A model generated the notes under the pieces. The model was not told the origin of the DNA. It did not search any database and worked only from the letters and a program-made list of their open reading frames with translations. Below are positions 55,031 to 63,880 of a stretch of DNA of 64,000 nucleotides, piece by piece. The translations under genes and the position numbers were made by a program. The stretch is from positions 119,819 to 183,818 of the forward strand of contig PHBC01000006.1 in assembly GCA_002840505.1 (NCBI GenBank), written 5' to 3'. The DNA comes from Deltaproteobacteria bacterium HGW-Deltaproteobacteria-2 (GTDB lineage: Bacteria > Desulfobacterota > Syntrophia > Syntrophales > Smithellaceae). Each line of letters begins with the position of its first letter. Position 1 is the stretch's first letter.

Positions 55031-56233
55031 ATGGAAAACTATACAATGAAACAAATGACAACAAAATCAACCGCAGGCTTTCAGCGACTAGCGATACCTC
55101 TGATAATCTTACTGCTGGCAATATTTCAACTTCAACCAGCGCTGGCTCTGCCTATTTCGGATAATAGCAACGCTGTTGCCACCGCGGCTATGAAGCTTGT
55201 TCAGTTCGGATCCGATCCCAAAGCCCGAATCGATACCCTGGCCGTCGCTACCCTTGTGGATTATGTTCTCGGCGCTAAGCCGAATAAAGAAACCGATCTC
55301 CCGTCATTCCATAAAGCTCCCGGAGCCTATTATGAATTCGATACACGAATAAGTATCTCCAAGTTCCTGCAGTACTCATACAGCAACCAGATTCCTTCAG
55401 TATTCACAAGCCCGTCGTCTCTTCGCTATTCCCTATGCAACATCCGACAGGGGAAATTACAGCAATTGTCCAACAGTGGGATATTGGCATTACCGGATAG
55501 CAAACCTACAATCATTCGTGGATTACAGCGTGATGCTATCACACCGGACCTCACCACCGGTGTCTACTATGAATACGATCTGAATAGAACATTTATCCTT
55601 CTTAATCACAAGGGACGGCAAACACTCATTACCGTGTCTCAACAGATCAACATATCTGATGTTGGTAAAAAGGGTGTCATCCTGGGGAATGACGAGGATT
55701 GGAATTATTACTATTCGGACGAACCCGGATCGACCAAGGCGTTTTTGGGCTGGGTTAAATCATATATCTATGACTATTTTTCCGTGGCCGTTTATGTTGA
55801 GACAGGCTCTTCACCATCCATGTTCAGAACAGGCGTTTTTCAATGGATTCGGGCGGGATGGTCGGGAGTTAATTTTGTTCAACCCAAACATATCATTAGG
55901 GGAATAAAACGATATGCTAAAAGTTCAAAATCGGTCCTCGAATCGCCAAACCTGCCTGCACTAAATCAGATAGCCTCGGCTTATCAACAGCTTTCATCCT
56001 TGTCCCGAAGTGATTTACTGGAAAAATACATGGCCTTGCAGCAAGCCCGACAGTCACTGGCCGTTCAAAGCGGCAAAATTGAGACAAACAAAATTAAAAA
56101 GCAGGACTCCTTTGCCACCACCCCGAAAGAACAAATCGTTGAAGAATTGATGCTGGAATATTTAAAAGTTGCCCTGGGCAAACCATCCCTGTTAGGTAAT
56201 AAAGTCATTCATGTCTTGTCTAAACAAGAATGA
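55031..56233 (+). CDS. Secreted or anchored protein of unknown function
   Basis: 400 residues with a hydrophobic N-terminal segment (LAIPLIILLLAIFQLQPALA), cleavage likely near residue 40. The mature protein is mixed alpha/beta with Tyr/Asp-rich strands (GAYYEFDTRISISKFLQYSY, NDEDWNYYYSDEPGSTKAFL) and a helical C-terminus rich in Gln and Leu. I recognise no family. It lies between cassette copy C and copy B; expression control is uncertain. Start chosen for AAAGGTAG upstream. Confidence 0.65.
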   Translation: MENYTMKQMTTKSTAGFQRLAIPLIILLLAIFQLQPALALPISDNSNAVATAAMKLVQFGSDPKARIDTLAVATLVDYVLGAKPNKETDLPSFHKAPGAYYEFDTRISISKFLQYSYSNQIPSVFTSPSSLRYSLCNIRQGKLQQLSNSGILALPDSKPTIIRGLQRDAITPDLTTGVYYEYDLNRTFILLNHKGRQTLITVSQQINISDVGKKGVILGNDEDWNYYYSDEPGSTKAFLGWVKSYIYDYFSVAVYVETGSSPSMFRTGVFQWIRAGWSGVNFVQPKHIIRGIKRYAKSSKSVLESPNLPALNQIASAYQQLSSLSRSDLLEKYMALQQARQSLAVQSGKIETNKIKKQDSFATTPKEQIVEELMLEYLKVALGKPSLLGNKVIHVLSKQE

Positions 56234-56340
56234 AACATTGATTCTATGACCGTTGGGTTAATGGCACAACGAACTGAGGAACGAATCTTACCTCTTTTAA
56301 CAACATAAGAATATTAAGAACAACCCTTCTTTATTTGAGT

Positions 56341-56613
56341 CAATAATTGTGGCCTGCTTCCTGTAATGTTTTTTTCTTGTTTCCTCAATTCATGCAACAT
56401 TTCAATCAGTAATAAACTCTATTCACGCCAGACGACAAACATCCGGCCGAACAGTCCACATCTCGTCAAACTATCCCTCAGTATGCTGAGGTTCCACCGT
56501 ATATTGAGGCCAAGCGAATCATTTCATACCCCCATAGTTTCCTCTTGTTAATCTAACCATCTATTATAAAGGATGAATTAAAACTATTTAGTTGTTGGCA
56601 GGTTACTTGCAAT
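56341..56613 (+). repeat. Regulatory cassette copy B (~270 bp)
   Basis: The intact member of the family, matching copy A over its full length. It contains the perfect palindrome CCTCAGTATGCTGAGG (56476-56491), about 105 bases before the sigma-54 promoter, the usual distance for an enhancer-binding activator. The gap 56234-56340 before it has no gene. Confidence 0.85.
56596..56611 (+). promoter_or_regulatory. Sigma-54 promoter B
   Basis: TGGCAggttacTTGCA, a near-perfect match to the -24/-12 consensus with the required 10-base spacing. The predicted start is near 56622; small open frames begin within 20 bases of it. Confidence 0.88.
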
Positions 56614-56626
56614 TAATATCTTTATA

Positions 56627-56755
56627 ATGAGAAAAAACAATGGAAAAAAGATTGAGGGATTTAAAGACCACAGGGATTATCTATCTTATGCTCAGGTATG
56701 TTTATCTTGGATGGACGATAAGGACCATCAAAAGCTTTACGAGATTTTATTTTAA
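56627..56755 (+). CDS. Possible 42-residue protein just after sigma-54 promoter B
   Basis: ATG at 56627; the product includes EGFKDHRDYLSYAQVC and WMDDKDHQKLYEILF and looks like a normal small protein. No RBS is present and the leader would be only about 5 bases, so it would be leaderless. An alternative frame from ATG 56640 to 56771 encodes a very basic 43-residue peptide. At most one is likely real. Confidence 0.3.
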   Translation: MRKNNGKKIEGFKDHRDYLSYAQVCLSWMDDKDHQKLYEILF

Positions 56756-56844
56756 AGGAAGGGAGAGATAGAACCGTTTAGTTATATGCGACAAATGAGT
56801 TTACTTGCTCATAGTCAGGATTAAACCAAAGTAAAAAATAAACA

Positions 56845-57042
56845 ATGAAAGAGATGGTCAAACTTACAGGTGTAACTTTGAGTCCAGGCAGGAAGGTTAT
56901 GGTAATGCCTAATACCTACAAAAAGACCGAGAAAGATCCCGATTATTTCTTTTACTGGGGCCAACGAAAAGAAGGGGCAGTTAAAACACGCCAAGGTAAA
57001 CGATTTATAACTGGAGGAGGGTTAAAATGTGGCAAAAATTAA
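56845..57042 (+). CDS. Small protein of unknown function
   Basis: 65 residues, basic (MKEMVKLTGVTLSPGRKVMV, ending GGGLKCGKN). No recognised motif and no clear RBS. Its last 16 bases overlap the next gene, whose RBS lies inside this frame. It is in the transcription path of sigma-54 promoter B. Confidence 0.4.
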   Translation: MKEMVKLTGVTLSPGRKVMVMPNTYKKTEKDPDYFFYWGQRKEGAVKTRQGKRFITGGGLKCGKN

Positions 57043-57221
57043 ATGACATAAAAAATGGTCATACTGAAAGTGCCTTATTAGAAGTCCCTGGCGGATGGAT
57101 AGTCAGAACAGTCGTAACGTATTATTCCTCCACCGGAGGAGGAACGAGTTGCTCGGTAGCACAAACCTTTGTGAGTGATCCAAAACATGAATGGGAAGAT
57201 TTGGAGATAGAAAATCTCTAA
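57027..57221 (+). CDS. Small protein of unknown function before pssA
   Basis: 64 residues with a strong RBS (GGAGGAGGG). Begins MWQKLNDIKNGHTESALLEV, with beta-rich VPGGWIVRTVVTYYSS and a single Cys. It ends 22 bases before pssA. No family recognised. Confidence 0.55.
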   Translation: MWQKLNDIKNGHTESALLEVPGGWIVRTVVTYYSSTGGGTSCSVAQTFVSDPKHEWEDLEIENL

Positions 57222-57243
57222 AGAAGGGGGGTAGGTACATCCA

Positions 57244-57870
57244 ATGATTACAAGTACCCCGAAAAAACCGTTTTCGATGATTCGAGAGTTCTACTTGGCA
57301 GACTGGTTTACTCTTGCGAACGCTGTCTGCGGCACAGGTGCACTCTTCTCTATCATAACATATCTCGAACAGCATGATGTCAGGCACGTCTATTTCTCAT
57401 GCAGTCTCGTCTTAGTTGCACTGATATTTGACTTCTTAGACGGTCGCATCGCCAGGTGGCGGAAAAAGACTTCGATACTAGGTCGAGAACTCGACTCACT
57501 AGCTGATATTATCTCCTTCGGAGTGGCCCCCGCAATCATCGCGTATGGTTGCGGTATGCAAGGCCTGTACGATCGCATCGTCTTGGTTTTTTTCGTTGCT
57601 TGCGGGGTATCACGCCTTGCCAGGTACAATGTCACTGCAGAAACATTATCCCAGGGAACTGACAAGGTGAAGTACTTCGAGGGAACACCAATACCGACTT
57701 CGATTCTCCTCGTCTTTATCCTCTCACTGGCGACATGGTTCGGTGCAATAAACCAGAACCTGTGGTTCGGCGAGATTACTATTGTCGGCTTCAAACTTCA
57801 TCCTCTCGTTCTCATGTTTGCTCTTTCGGGTTCGTTGATGATAAGTCGATTCCATATCCCCAAGCCATAA
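57244..57870 (+). CDS. pssA: CDP-diacylglycerol-serine O-phosphatidyltransferase
   Basis: 208 residues, six or so TM helices. The CDP-alcohol phosphotransferase motif DG-x2-AR-x8-G-x3-D-x3-D is present as DGRIAR...LGRELDSLAD. It condenses CDP-diacylglycerol with serine to make phosphatidylserine, the precursor of PE. The start has GGGGGTAGG upstream. Being in the sigma-54 block is unusual for this housekeeping gene; it may be a second, condition-specific copy. The 208-base gap after it shows no gene. Confidence 0.88.
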   Translation: MITSTPKKPFSMIREFYLADWFTLANAVCGTGALFSIITYLEQHDVRHVYFSCSLVLVALIFDFLDGRIARWRKKTSILGRELDSLADIISFGVAPAIIAYGCGMQGLYDRIVLVFFVACGVSRLARYNVTAETLSQGTDKVKYFEGTPIPTSILLVFILSLATWFGAINQNLWFGEITIVGFKLHPLVLMFALSGSLMISRFHIPKP

Positions 57871-58078
57871 TATTGTATAACAAGGGAGCGAATCCTTTTG
57901 GCAAGAATTAAGCTGATTTTCAAACGGTTATCATTCATTCTCAGTGATGCATTCAAGTGTAATCTTGTAGGTGAAACAAACAATTGCTTATTTCCGCAAG
58001 TGAAGCACTGGATAATTTTTATTTTTCTATTTCCTTAATAAAATATTTCATATGTCTTACCTGAAGGTAGGCACAAAA

Positions 58079-59632
58079 CTACCGCCAGCCGAAATCAATA
58101 TTAAGATCACTCGGCGCTTCCAGTTCAATATTGTTCTGTATTGTTTTTTTCTGTCCGGCGGGAACATCCAGCAACCAGACAAACTTGGCATGGTCTTTTT
58201 CCACCGGTTCCGGATTCTGCCTGAAGTTCAACTTTATTCTTTTGTCGCGTGCCTGCGGTACCGGTTCTTCGATGCGCAGTTTAATGTTGGCATTCCCGGA
58301 ATTCTTTGCCTCAATCAGCCATTGCCAACTTCTGGTTTGCTTATCCTGAAAAATTGTTTTTTCGCCGGACTGATCCGCTAATGTTGTAGAGGTGACTGAA
58401 ACAAGCGGGCTTGTTCCAAAAAAGAGATCTCCTTCGGAACCGGCAAAGGAAAATTCACGTTTGCCAAGCACAGCTCCATCAATAACAAATGTTGCCTGTC
58501 CGTGAGGAATTTCTGCTGGTTTATCCAGCTTTACCTGAGCGCGAACAAAAGCCTGCGGATTTATGGCTGGACGAACCAGAAAAAGAAACTCCGCCGGCCA
58601 TAATTCATCTTTGATTTTTAAACGCTGCCTGCTTCCGGCCGTAATGTTCTTTTGTCCCAGCGACCAGACAGAATAGGTTGTATTTCGCGTTTCCGTGGGA
58701 GCCGCACCCAGAGTTTCATCTTCCGCAGACACTTCCTGCTGCAATAATGCAGGTGCTGCCGCATCTTTATTTCGTACCGCTTTGTAAAGCTTTCTGGGTT
58801 TTATAATCCATTCCGGCATATCCGGAGGACTAACATTTATTACCGGTTGCAGAGTGGCTAAATTTAACTGCACATGCTTCCAGTCTTCACCGGATGACTG
58901 CCAGATTTCCGCCTCCCAGGAAAAGGAAACGTTTTTGTTTGCTGGTAGAGCTTCAATACGGTAGAGAGGGAGCCAGCCGCAACCGGCAAGCGTGTATGCG
59001 TAGTTTAAAGATACTTCATTTTGAGTGGAACCGGACAGTGTTAATGTTACTTCCCATGCAGTTTCTTTGCGACCTGCAGCTTGATTTAGTTCGTCTTGAA
59101 GTTTCTTGATTTTTTTATCTAATTTTTCCAACTGGGTTTCAGTAGTAAATTTTTCCTGACTGGATTTCTGGACGTTTTTTCCGATAGCGTCGGCCAGTTT
59201 ATAGGAATCAGCGACGGTTTTTGTCTTTGCTTTTGTCTGCGCCTGCCAAAACTGAAGCTGTGCTTCGAGTGCCTGCAGCTTTGCCAGAAATTCTTTTTTT
59301 TCACTTTCCAGCACGGTTATCTGCTTTCGCAACTCGGCGATTCGGGCCTCATCCTGGACCTGAACAGATTTTGTTTGAATATCGTCAATTTTTACTCGAC
59401 TGTCCGGAACAGGAGAAACTACAAAAGATTCGAGATCAGTCTGCGGAGGCAGAGTGAAAACAGCGCTGCATTTTCCATTATCGCATTGAAGATGAATTTT
59501 GGCAGTCTCTGATATTTTTGCAGAGCGGGGAAACAGCGTGACTTCCTTTACCGTCGCCATGGAACACAGGGGAAGCAGTAGAATTAAAGCAATGATCAAC
59601 TTATGACGGATACAGAGATTATGTGATTTCAT
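58079..59632 (-). CDS. DUF4139 (mucoidy inhibitor MuiA-like) secreted protein
   Basis: 517 residues with a signal peptide (LIIALILLLPLCSMATVKEV). N-terminal DUF4140-like strand region (VKEVTLFPRSAKISETAKI), a coiled coil at ~100-190 (QITVLESEKKEFLAKLQALE), then the DUF4139 beta-sandwich domain (VSLNYAYTLAGCGWLPLYRI, SSGEDWKHVQLNLATLQP). Probably an outer-membrane or periplasmic protein of unknown role. Single gene; a multi-hairpin repeat lies upstream. Confidence 0.85.
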   Translation of the reverse strand: MKSHNLCIRHKLIIALILLLPLCSMATVKEVTLFPRSAKISETAKIHLQCDNGKCSAVFTLPPQTDLESFVVSPVPDSRVKIDDIQTKSVQVQDEARIAELRKQITVLESEKKEFLAKLQALEAQLQFWQAQTKAKTKTVADSYKLADAIGKNVQKSSQEKFTTETQLEKLDKKIKKLQDELNQAAGRKETAWEVTLTLSGSTQNEVSLNYAYTLAGCGWLPLYRIEALPANKNVSFSWEAEIWQSSGEDWKHVQLNLATLQPVINVSPPDMPEWIIKPRKLYKAVRNKDAAAPALLQQEVSAEDETLGAAPTETRNTTYSVWSLGQKNITAGSRQRLKIKDELWPAEFLFLVRPAINPQAFVRAQVKLDKPAEIPHGQATFVIDGAVLGKREFSFAGSEGDLFFGTSPLVSVTSTTLADQSGEKTIFQDKQTRSWQWLIEAKNSGNANIKLRIEEPVPQARDKRIKLNFRQNPEPVEKDHAKFVWLLDVPAGQKKTIQNNIELEAPSDLNIDFGWR

Positions 59633-59677
59633 AAATTTCCACCTCTCCTTTAACCGGTTATATTATTTTGTTTTTGT

Positions 59678-59759
59678 CCCCCGCTGGCGGGGGGCAGGGG
59701 GTGGATGTGTTAATATTGAATCCACCTCCGTCACTGCGTGACACCTCCGCAAGCGGAGG
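59678..59759. repeat. String of four small palindromes
   Basis: CCCCCGC/GCGGGGG (59678-59693), GGTGGAT/ATCCACC (59700-59726), GTCAC/GTGAC (59730-59742) and CCTCCGC/GCGGAGG (59744-59759). The last unit is almost the same as the one at 52470-52485. It lies between the DUF4139 gene start and the mtaD stop. Confidence 0.75.
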
Positions 59760-59777
59760 ATAATTAATGAAATGTTT

Positions 59778-61103
59778 TTATTTCCTAAGACTTTGCTTTA
59801 CCTTTACAGCAATCTCTCTTGCCTTCTGCATCACTTCGGCTTCATTGATGGTCAAAAATTTGCGGTTTTCCATCACAACTTTACCGTTAATTATAACAGT
59901 GTCAACATCAGCGCCGCTCATCGCGTAAACAAGATGCGAATATTCGCTGTAAATCGGCGTCAAGTGCGGTTTATTCAGACCGATAACTATAATATCGGCT
60001 TTCTTTCCAGCTTCCAGAGAACCGGTTATCTTATCCATGCTGAGAGCTTTCGCGCCTTCAATGGTGGCCATGCGTACGACTGTTTGGGCGTCCATTACGG
60101 TCGGATCGAGTCTGGCAACTTTGTGAAGTTTTGCTGCGGTGGACATTTCTTTTATCATGTCCAGATTGTTGTTACTGGCGCAGCCGTCGGTTCCCAGACC
60201 GACCATGACGCCGGCATTAAGCATTTCCGGTACCGGAGCCACGCCACTGGCCAGTTTCATGTTGCTGGCCGGATTGTGGACAACTTTACAACCGTGATCG
60301 GCAAACAATTTAATATCTTCATCCTTAAAGCAGACGCAATGAAACGCGATTAATTGCTCGTCGAGATAACCAATGTCTTTCAGGAAAGAGACTGCGCCTT
60401 TTCCGAACTTTTCTTCAAGCTGTTTTTTTTCTGCGGCGTTTTCCAGCAGGTGCAGCCCTATCGGCAGATGATAATCTTCGGCAAGTCTTTTCACCTCGGT
60501 CAGCAGAGGATTTGAACAGGTATAGAGCGCGTGCGGCTCGATAATTATATTGACCAGAGGATCGCCCTTCCATTTTTCGATAAGCATTTTTGTGTAAGCA
60601 ATACCTTCTGCGGTAGTTTTAAAGTTAGGCGAGGGGAAATCAAACAGCACTTCTCCTACAAGACAGCGCATTCCAGCCTCTTTTGCCGCGCGGGCAGTTT
60701 CATCTTCGAATATGTACATATCGCAAAAAGTGGTAGTGCCGGATTTGATCATTTCGGCGGCGGCCAGCAGCGAGCCCCAGTAAGCAAGCTCTTTATTCAC
60801 ATTTTTGGCTTCGGCGGGAAAGATGTAATTATTGAGCCAGTCCATAAGTTCCAGGTCATCGGCGATACCGCGAAAACAGGTCATTGCCGCATGCGTGTGA
60901 CAATTGACAAAGCCGGGCATAATCAGAGAATCATTGGCCGTGATGGTTTTTTTAGCTTGATATTGTTTTGTTATTTGTTCAGTATGACCAACAGCAATAA
61001 TATTGCCCGCGTTAATCGCGATAGCGGCGTGATCAAGATAAGTGTTTTTAGAGTCGAGCAGAAGTGCTTTCCCGCCGGTGATGATTAAATCAACTTCGCG
61101 CAT
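59778..61103 (-). CDS. mtaD: 5-methylthioadenosine/S-adenosylhomocysteine deaminase family amidohydrolase
   Basis: 441 residues from ATG 61103, which has AAGGAAG 6 bases upstream (an upstream ATG would add six residues before the RBS). Amidohydrolase fold: NCHTHAAMTCFRGIADDLEL with the HxH metal ligands, GLHLLENAAEKKQ, LIAFHCVCF, and GTDGCASNNNLDM with the final Asp; C-terminal small beta domain GKKADIIVIGLNKPHLTPIY. Deaminates SAH or MTA, or a related amino-purine. Single gene. Confidence 0.88.
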   Translation of the reverse strand: MREVDLIITGGKALLLDSKNTYLDHAAIAINAGNIIAVGHTEQITKQYQAKKTITANDSLIMPGFVNCHTHAAMTCFRGIADDLELMDWLNNYIFPAEAKNVNKELAYWGSLLAAAEMIKSGTTTFCDMYIFEDETARAAKEAGMRCLVGEVLFDFPSPNFKTTAEGIAYTKMLIEKWKGDPLVNIIIEPHALYTCSNPLLTEVKRLAEDYHLPIGLHLLENAAEKKQLEEKFGKGAVSFLKDIGYLDEQLIAFHCVCFKDEDIKLFADHGCKVVHNPASNMKLASGVAPVPEMLNAGVMVGLGTDGCASNNNLDMIKEMSTAAKLHKVARLDPTVMDAQTVVRMATIEGAKALSMDKITGSLEAGKKADIIVIGLNKPHLTPIYSEYSHLVYAMSGADVDTVIINGKVVMENRKFLTINEAEVMQKAREIAVKVKQSLRK

Positions 61104-61257
61104 ATTCAACTTCCTTTCCAAGGTGAATCATGCTTATCATATAAGCCGTGAAATCTTCAAGAAACAAAAAACAAAGAGAAAAATTAATCAGTATACTCTT
61201 GACAGTGCAACGCAAAAATAATATAAGCCCAATCGCTTATCATATTTTAATTCACAT

Positions 61258-61345
61258 GCCTGGGTGGCGGAATTGGTAGACGCAAGGGACTTAAAATCCC
61301 TCGGTCCTTGAGGCTGTGCGGGTTCAATTCCCGTTTCTTGCAACA
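61258..61345 (+). tRNA. tRNA-Leu (anticodon TAA) with a poorly paired acceptor stem
   Basis: Normal D-arm (GGCGGAATTGGTAGACGC), anticodon stem AGGGA/TCCCT with anticodon TAA, long variable arm (CTCGGTCCTTGAGGCTGT) and T-arm GCGGGTTCAATTCCCGT. The acceptor strand GCCTGGG should face CCCAGGC but the 3' side reads TTCTTGC, giving two mismatches and two G-U pairs, and the end is ACA rather than CCA. It may be a pseudo-tRNA, or its 3' end may have been replaced by recombination. Confidence 0.75.
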
Positions 61346-61350
61346 TTGGC

Positions 61351-61375
61351 AGTTGCATGAATATTGCAACTTTCT
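61351..61375 (+). terminator. Weak hairpin after tRNA-Leu
   Basis: AGTTGCA (61351-61357) and TGCAACT (61365-61371), perfect 7-bp arms with a 7-base loop and a short TTTCT tail, 6 bases beyond the tRNA end. Plausible tRNA terminator. Confidence 0.45.
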
Positions 61376-61542
61376 AAGGATCTGCTTTTTAGCCAGGCAG
61401 CTTCTCATTGACATGTAAGAACAAATGTCTTATTCTTTCTACAAACAAGCAAGTTTTTATTAAAAAATTGCTTCAATTATTTGAGATTGATTGAATATAA
61501 TGTAGGCAATAATAATCGTACTTATTATTCGTGAGAAGTGCC

Positions 61543-62649
61543 ATGCAAAACAGCATTCCTAAAGATATAAGACGCTCACGCTTTACTCGCATTTTGATTA
61601 AGATTGGTAGTTCGTTACCACTTAATCCTGAAGAGGAGCGCAGGCGGATATCAGCGGTATTTATTCTACTGACAATCATGACTGCCACGGCTCTTTTTTC
61701 TGTCTACCATTTTTACAGCCGGGAATACTTCATTGTTGCATGGGACGGGTTGGGATTTTTTGTTTCTTTGTTTATCCTGTTCTATCTTCGCAAAAGAGAG
61801 AAAACGGAAGCTGTTTACTGGATGTTAGGCGTGGGCCTTATCCTTTTTGGCAGCATCACTACTATTCTCGGCAGAACAGAAATCTCCATATTTTTCTGGG
61901 CGTTTATGTTACCTATAGCATGCTTTTCCGTTATGGGAGATAAAAAAGGGAAGGTGTTTGCATTGTTATTTTTCTGCATAAATTTCTTTTTAATGATAGC
62001 GCCAGAACAAATGATGCGTTCAAAACCATACACCCATTTTATCATTATACGCTTCAGTATTGTCTATATTATAATCACCTTTATTGTTTACTATTACGAA
62101 TTGTCACAACAGATGCTTATCAATTATATTCGGCAGGAAAAGGAAGAATTTGCAAACGCTTCAAAGCTGGATCCACTGACCGGACTTTACAATCGTAGAG
62201 AAATGTGGACAAGCATGGAGGGTGAGCGGGAGCGTCAGTTGCGGCTGAGCAAGCCGTTTACAATCATTCTCAGCGATATTGACGATTTTAAGCATGTGAA
62301 CGACACCTTTGGACACGACAGCGGTGATTATGTATTAATAACGATTTCACGCCTGATGAAGGATATGGTTCGTGGTATTGATTTTACTTCACGATGGGGT
62401 GGAGAAGAGTTTCTCATCATGCTGGTAGAGACTGATCTTGATGATGGACAAAAAGTTGCCGAGCGTATACGAAAAAAGATTGAAGATACTGAATTCAAAT
62501 ATAATAATGTAAACATTCCCGTTACTATGACATTTGGCCTTAGTGTGTATAAGGAAGCTTCTGATGATATTGAAGCCTGCATCAAACGAGCTGATCAGGC
62601 TCTTTACAAAGGTAAACACCAAGGGAAAAATATGGTTGTCGCCGCATGA
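61543..62649 (+). CDS. Membrane-bound diguanylate cyclase (GGDEF)
   Basis: 368 residues from ATG 61543 (GTG 61531 is an alternative). Five to six TM helices at ~35-200, then a GGDEF domain: LDPLTGLYNRREM, SDIDDFKHVNDTFGHDSGD, RWGGEEFLIML with the active site GGEEF at ~286-290, and the product-inhibition I-site RxxD (RGID) five residues before it. It makes c-di-GMP, opposing the HD-GYP protein at 29023-30465. Single gene, convergent with the TatT gene. Confidence 0.92.
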   Translation: MQNSIPKDIRRSRFTRILIKIGSSLPLNPEEERRRISAVFILLTIMTATALFSVYHFYSREYFIVAWDGLGFFVSLFILFYLRKREKTEAVYWMLGVGLILFGSITTILGRTEISIFFWAFMLPIACFSVMGDKKGKVFALLFFCINFFLMIAPEQMMRSKPYTHFIIIRFSIVYIIITFIVYYYELSQQMLINYIRQEKEEFANASKLDPLTGLYNRREMWTSMEGERERQLRLSKPFTIILSDIDDFKHVNDTFGHDSGDYVLITISRLMKDMVRGIDFTSRWGGEEFLIMLVETDLDDGQKVAERIRKKIEDTEFKYNNVNIPVTMTFGLSVYKEASDDIEACIKRADQALYKGKHQGKNMVVAA

Positions 62650-62758
62650 TGTGCCGCGTTTAATCGGCTATCTGGTGGTCGTCATCAAGATTGCCTTTCC
62701 TTCTGCTAAAATATTTTATATTTGATAAGATATTGCTTGTTAAAAAAACAATCTGCCT

Positions 62759-63679
62759 TTAATAACTAAACCATCTGGCTTTATGTTCCATGTTATATCG
62801 CGCCTTTTGTTTGGCCATCTCATTGACGGCGCAAAGGCCGCCGCCCAGCTTACAGGGATCCATCTCGATTACCCGGTTATTCAACCGGTCATACCAGTCC
62901 CGATCCCTGAGGAGTGGACCCAAATACCTAGCCGCCATTACATCCATCAAACCAAATTCACCATTTTCCGCCTTGTTGCCGTTAACAAACGCATTCCAAG
63001 CCGCCTCCTGTCCACCACCCAAGTCGCCATAGGTCGGCATAATTGAATAAAATACACCCAGGACTGCCCAGTTGGCCCCCCAAAAATACTTTGGATCGAG
63101 CTCATTACCGCGCTTCGACGCGGCAATACCATCCTGAACATCTGTAATCTCCTCCGGGTGAGCCAACTGCAGAGTGCACCGCTTGGCAACATTGATCGCA
63201 TACCAAGTCAGAGCCTTCAAATCATCCTTCGTCAGAAACTTGACTGCTTCATAAACAGGGGTCCCGCTTTCTACTGCTTTACGAAATCTGGAATTATTGA
63301 CCTTCATGGCCCGCATACCATAATCTGTTCCGACCCTGTACAGGGATATGGCGTAATCGTTATTTTCGTCCTCTACAAACAGACCATAAGCCGCATACAA
63401 GAAAGACGTCGTTGCCAGGAGGTTATAATTTGTCGGCGCCATTTCAGTAAGCCCTGTCACCACCAGCAGAGCCCCTGGAAGGCCTTCTTTGACAAAAGCG
63501 CCATTTTTCTGCCTCAGAAGTTTATCCACGAGATCATCCACCGACGTATCCAGCAAAGGAACGACGGTTCTCTGCACAGTATGCCTTGTTGCTGCGCATC
63601 CTGATAAATCCACGAACAGGAAAACAATCAAACAGAGGATTGAAATACTCTCGAAAAGCAGTCTAACCTTTCTTGTCAT
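62759..63679 (-). CDS. TatT-like (TRAP-associated) lipoprotein
   Basis: 306 residues with RBS AAGGAGG. Lipoprotein signal peptide (ISILCLIVFLFVDLSGC, lipobox LSGC). The mature protein is all-helical TPR-like: VDDLVDKLLRQKNGAFVKEG, LPGALLVVTGLTEMAPTNY, LLATTSFLYAAYGLFVEDEN, matching the TatT family that accompanies TRAP solute transporters (PF16811, from memory). No TRAP P, Q or M genes are near. It lies next to the second ass-type locus, so a role in hydrocarbon or organic-acid handling is possible but unproven. Confidence 0.78.
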   Translation of the reverse strand: MTRKVRLLFESISILCLIVFLFVDLSGCAATRHTVQRTVVPLLDTSVDDLVDKLLRQKNGAFVKEGLPGALLVVTGLTEMAPTNYNLLATTSFLYAAYGLFVEDENNDYAISLYRVGTDYGMRAMKVNNSRFRKAVESGTPVYEAVKFLTKDDLKALTWYAINVAKRCTLQLAHPEEITDVQDGIAASKRGNELDPKYFWGANWAVLGVFYSIMPTYGDLGGGQEAAWNAFVNGNKAENGEFGLMDVMAARYLGPLLRDRDWYDRLNNRVIEMDPCKLGGGLCAVNEMAKQKARYNMEHKARWFSY

Positions 63680-63880
63680 AATTCCAGCCTCCTTAAAAAA
63701 TCATTTTTTAAACAAGCTACAAATATGTATGAATTCCTTATCCTATTTCAAAAATTAGCAAACAATAATGATAGTTACGAGAAAAGAGTAAAAGTCAAAA
63801 AGATCGTGAACCCAAAAGAAATAGTTTGTGCTATTGCTTAACCGCACTCATTGCAATTCATAGGTCACGTGAAGTTGGGG

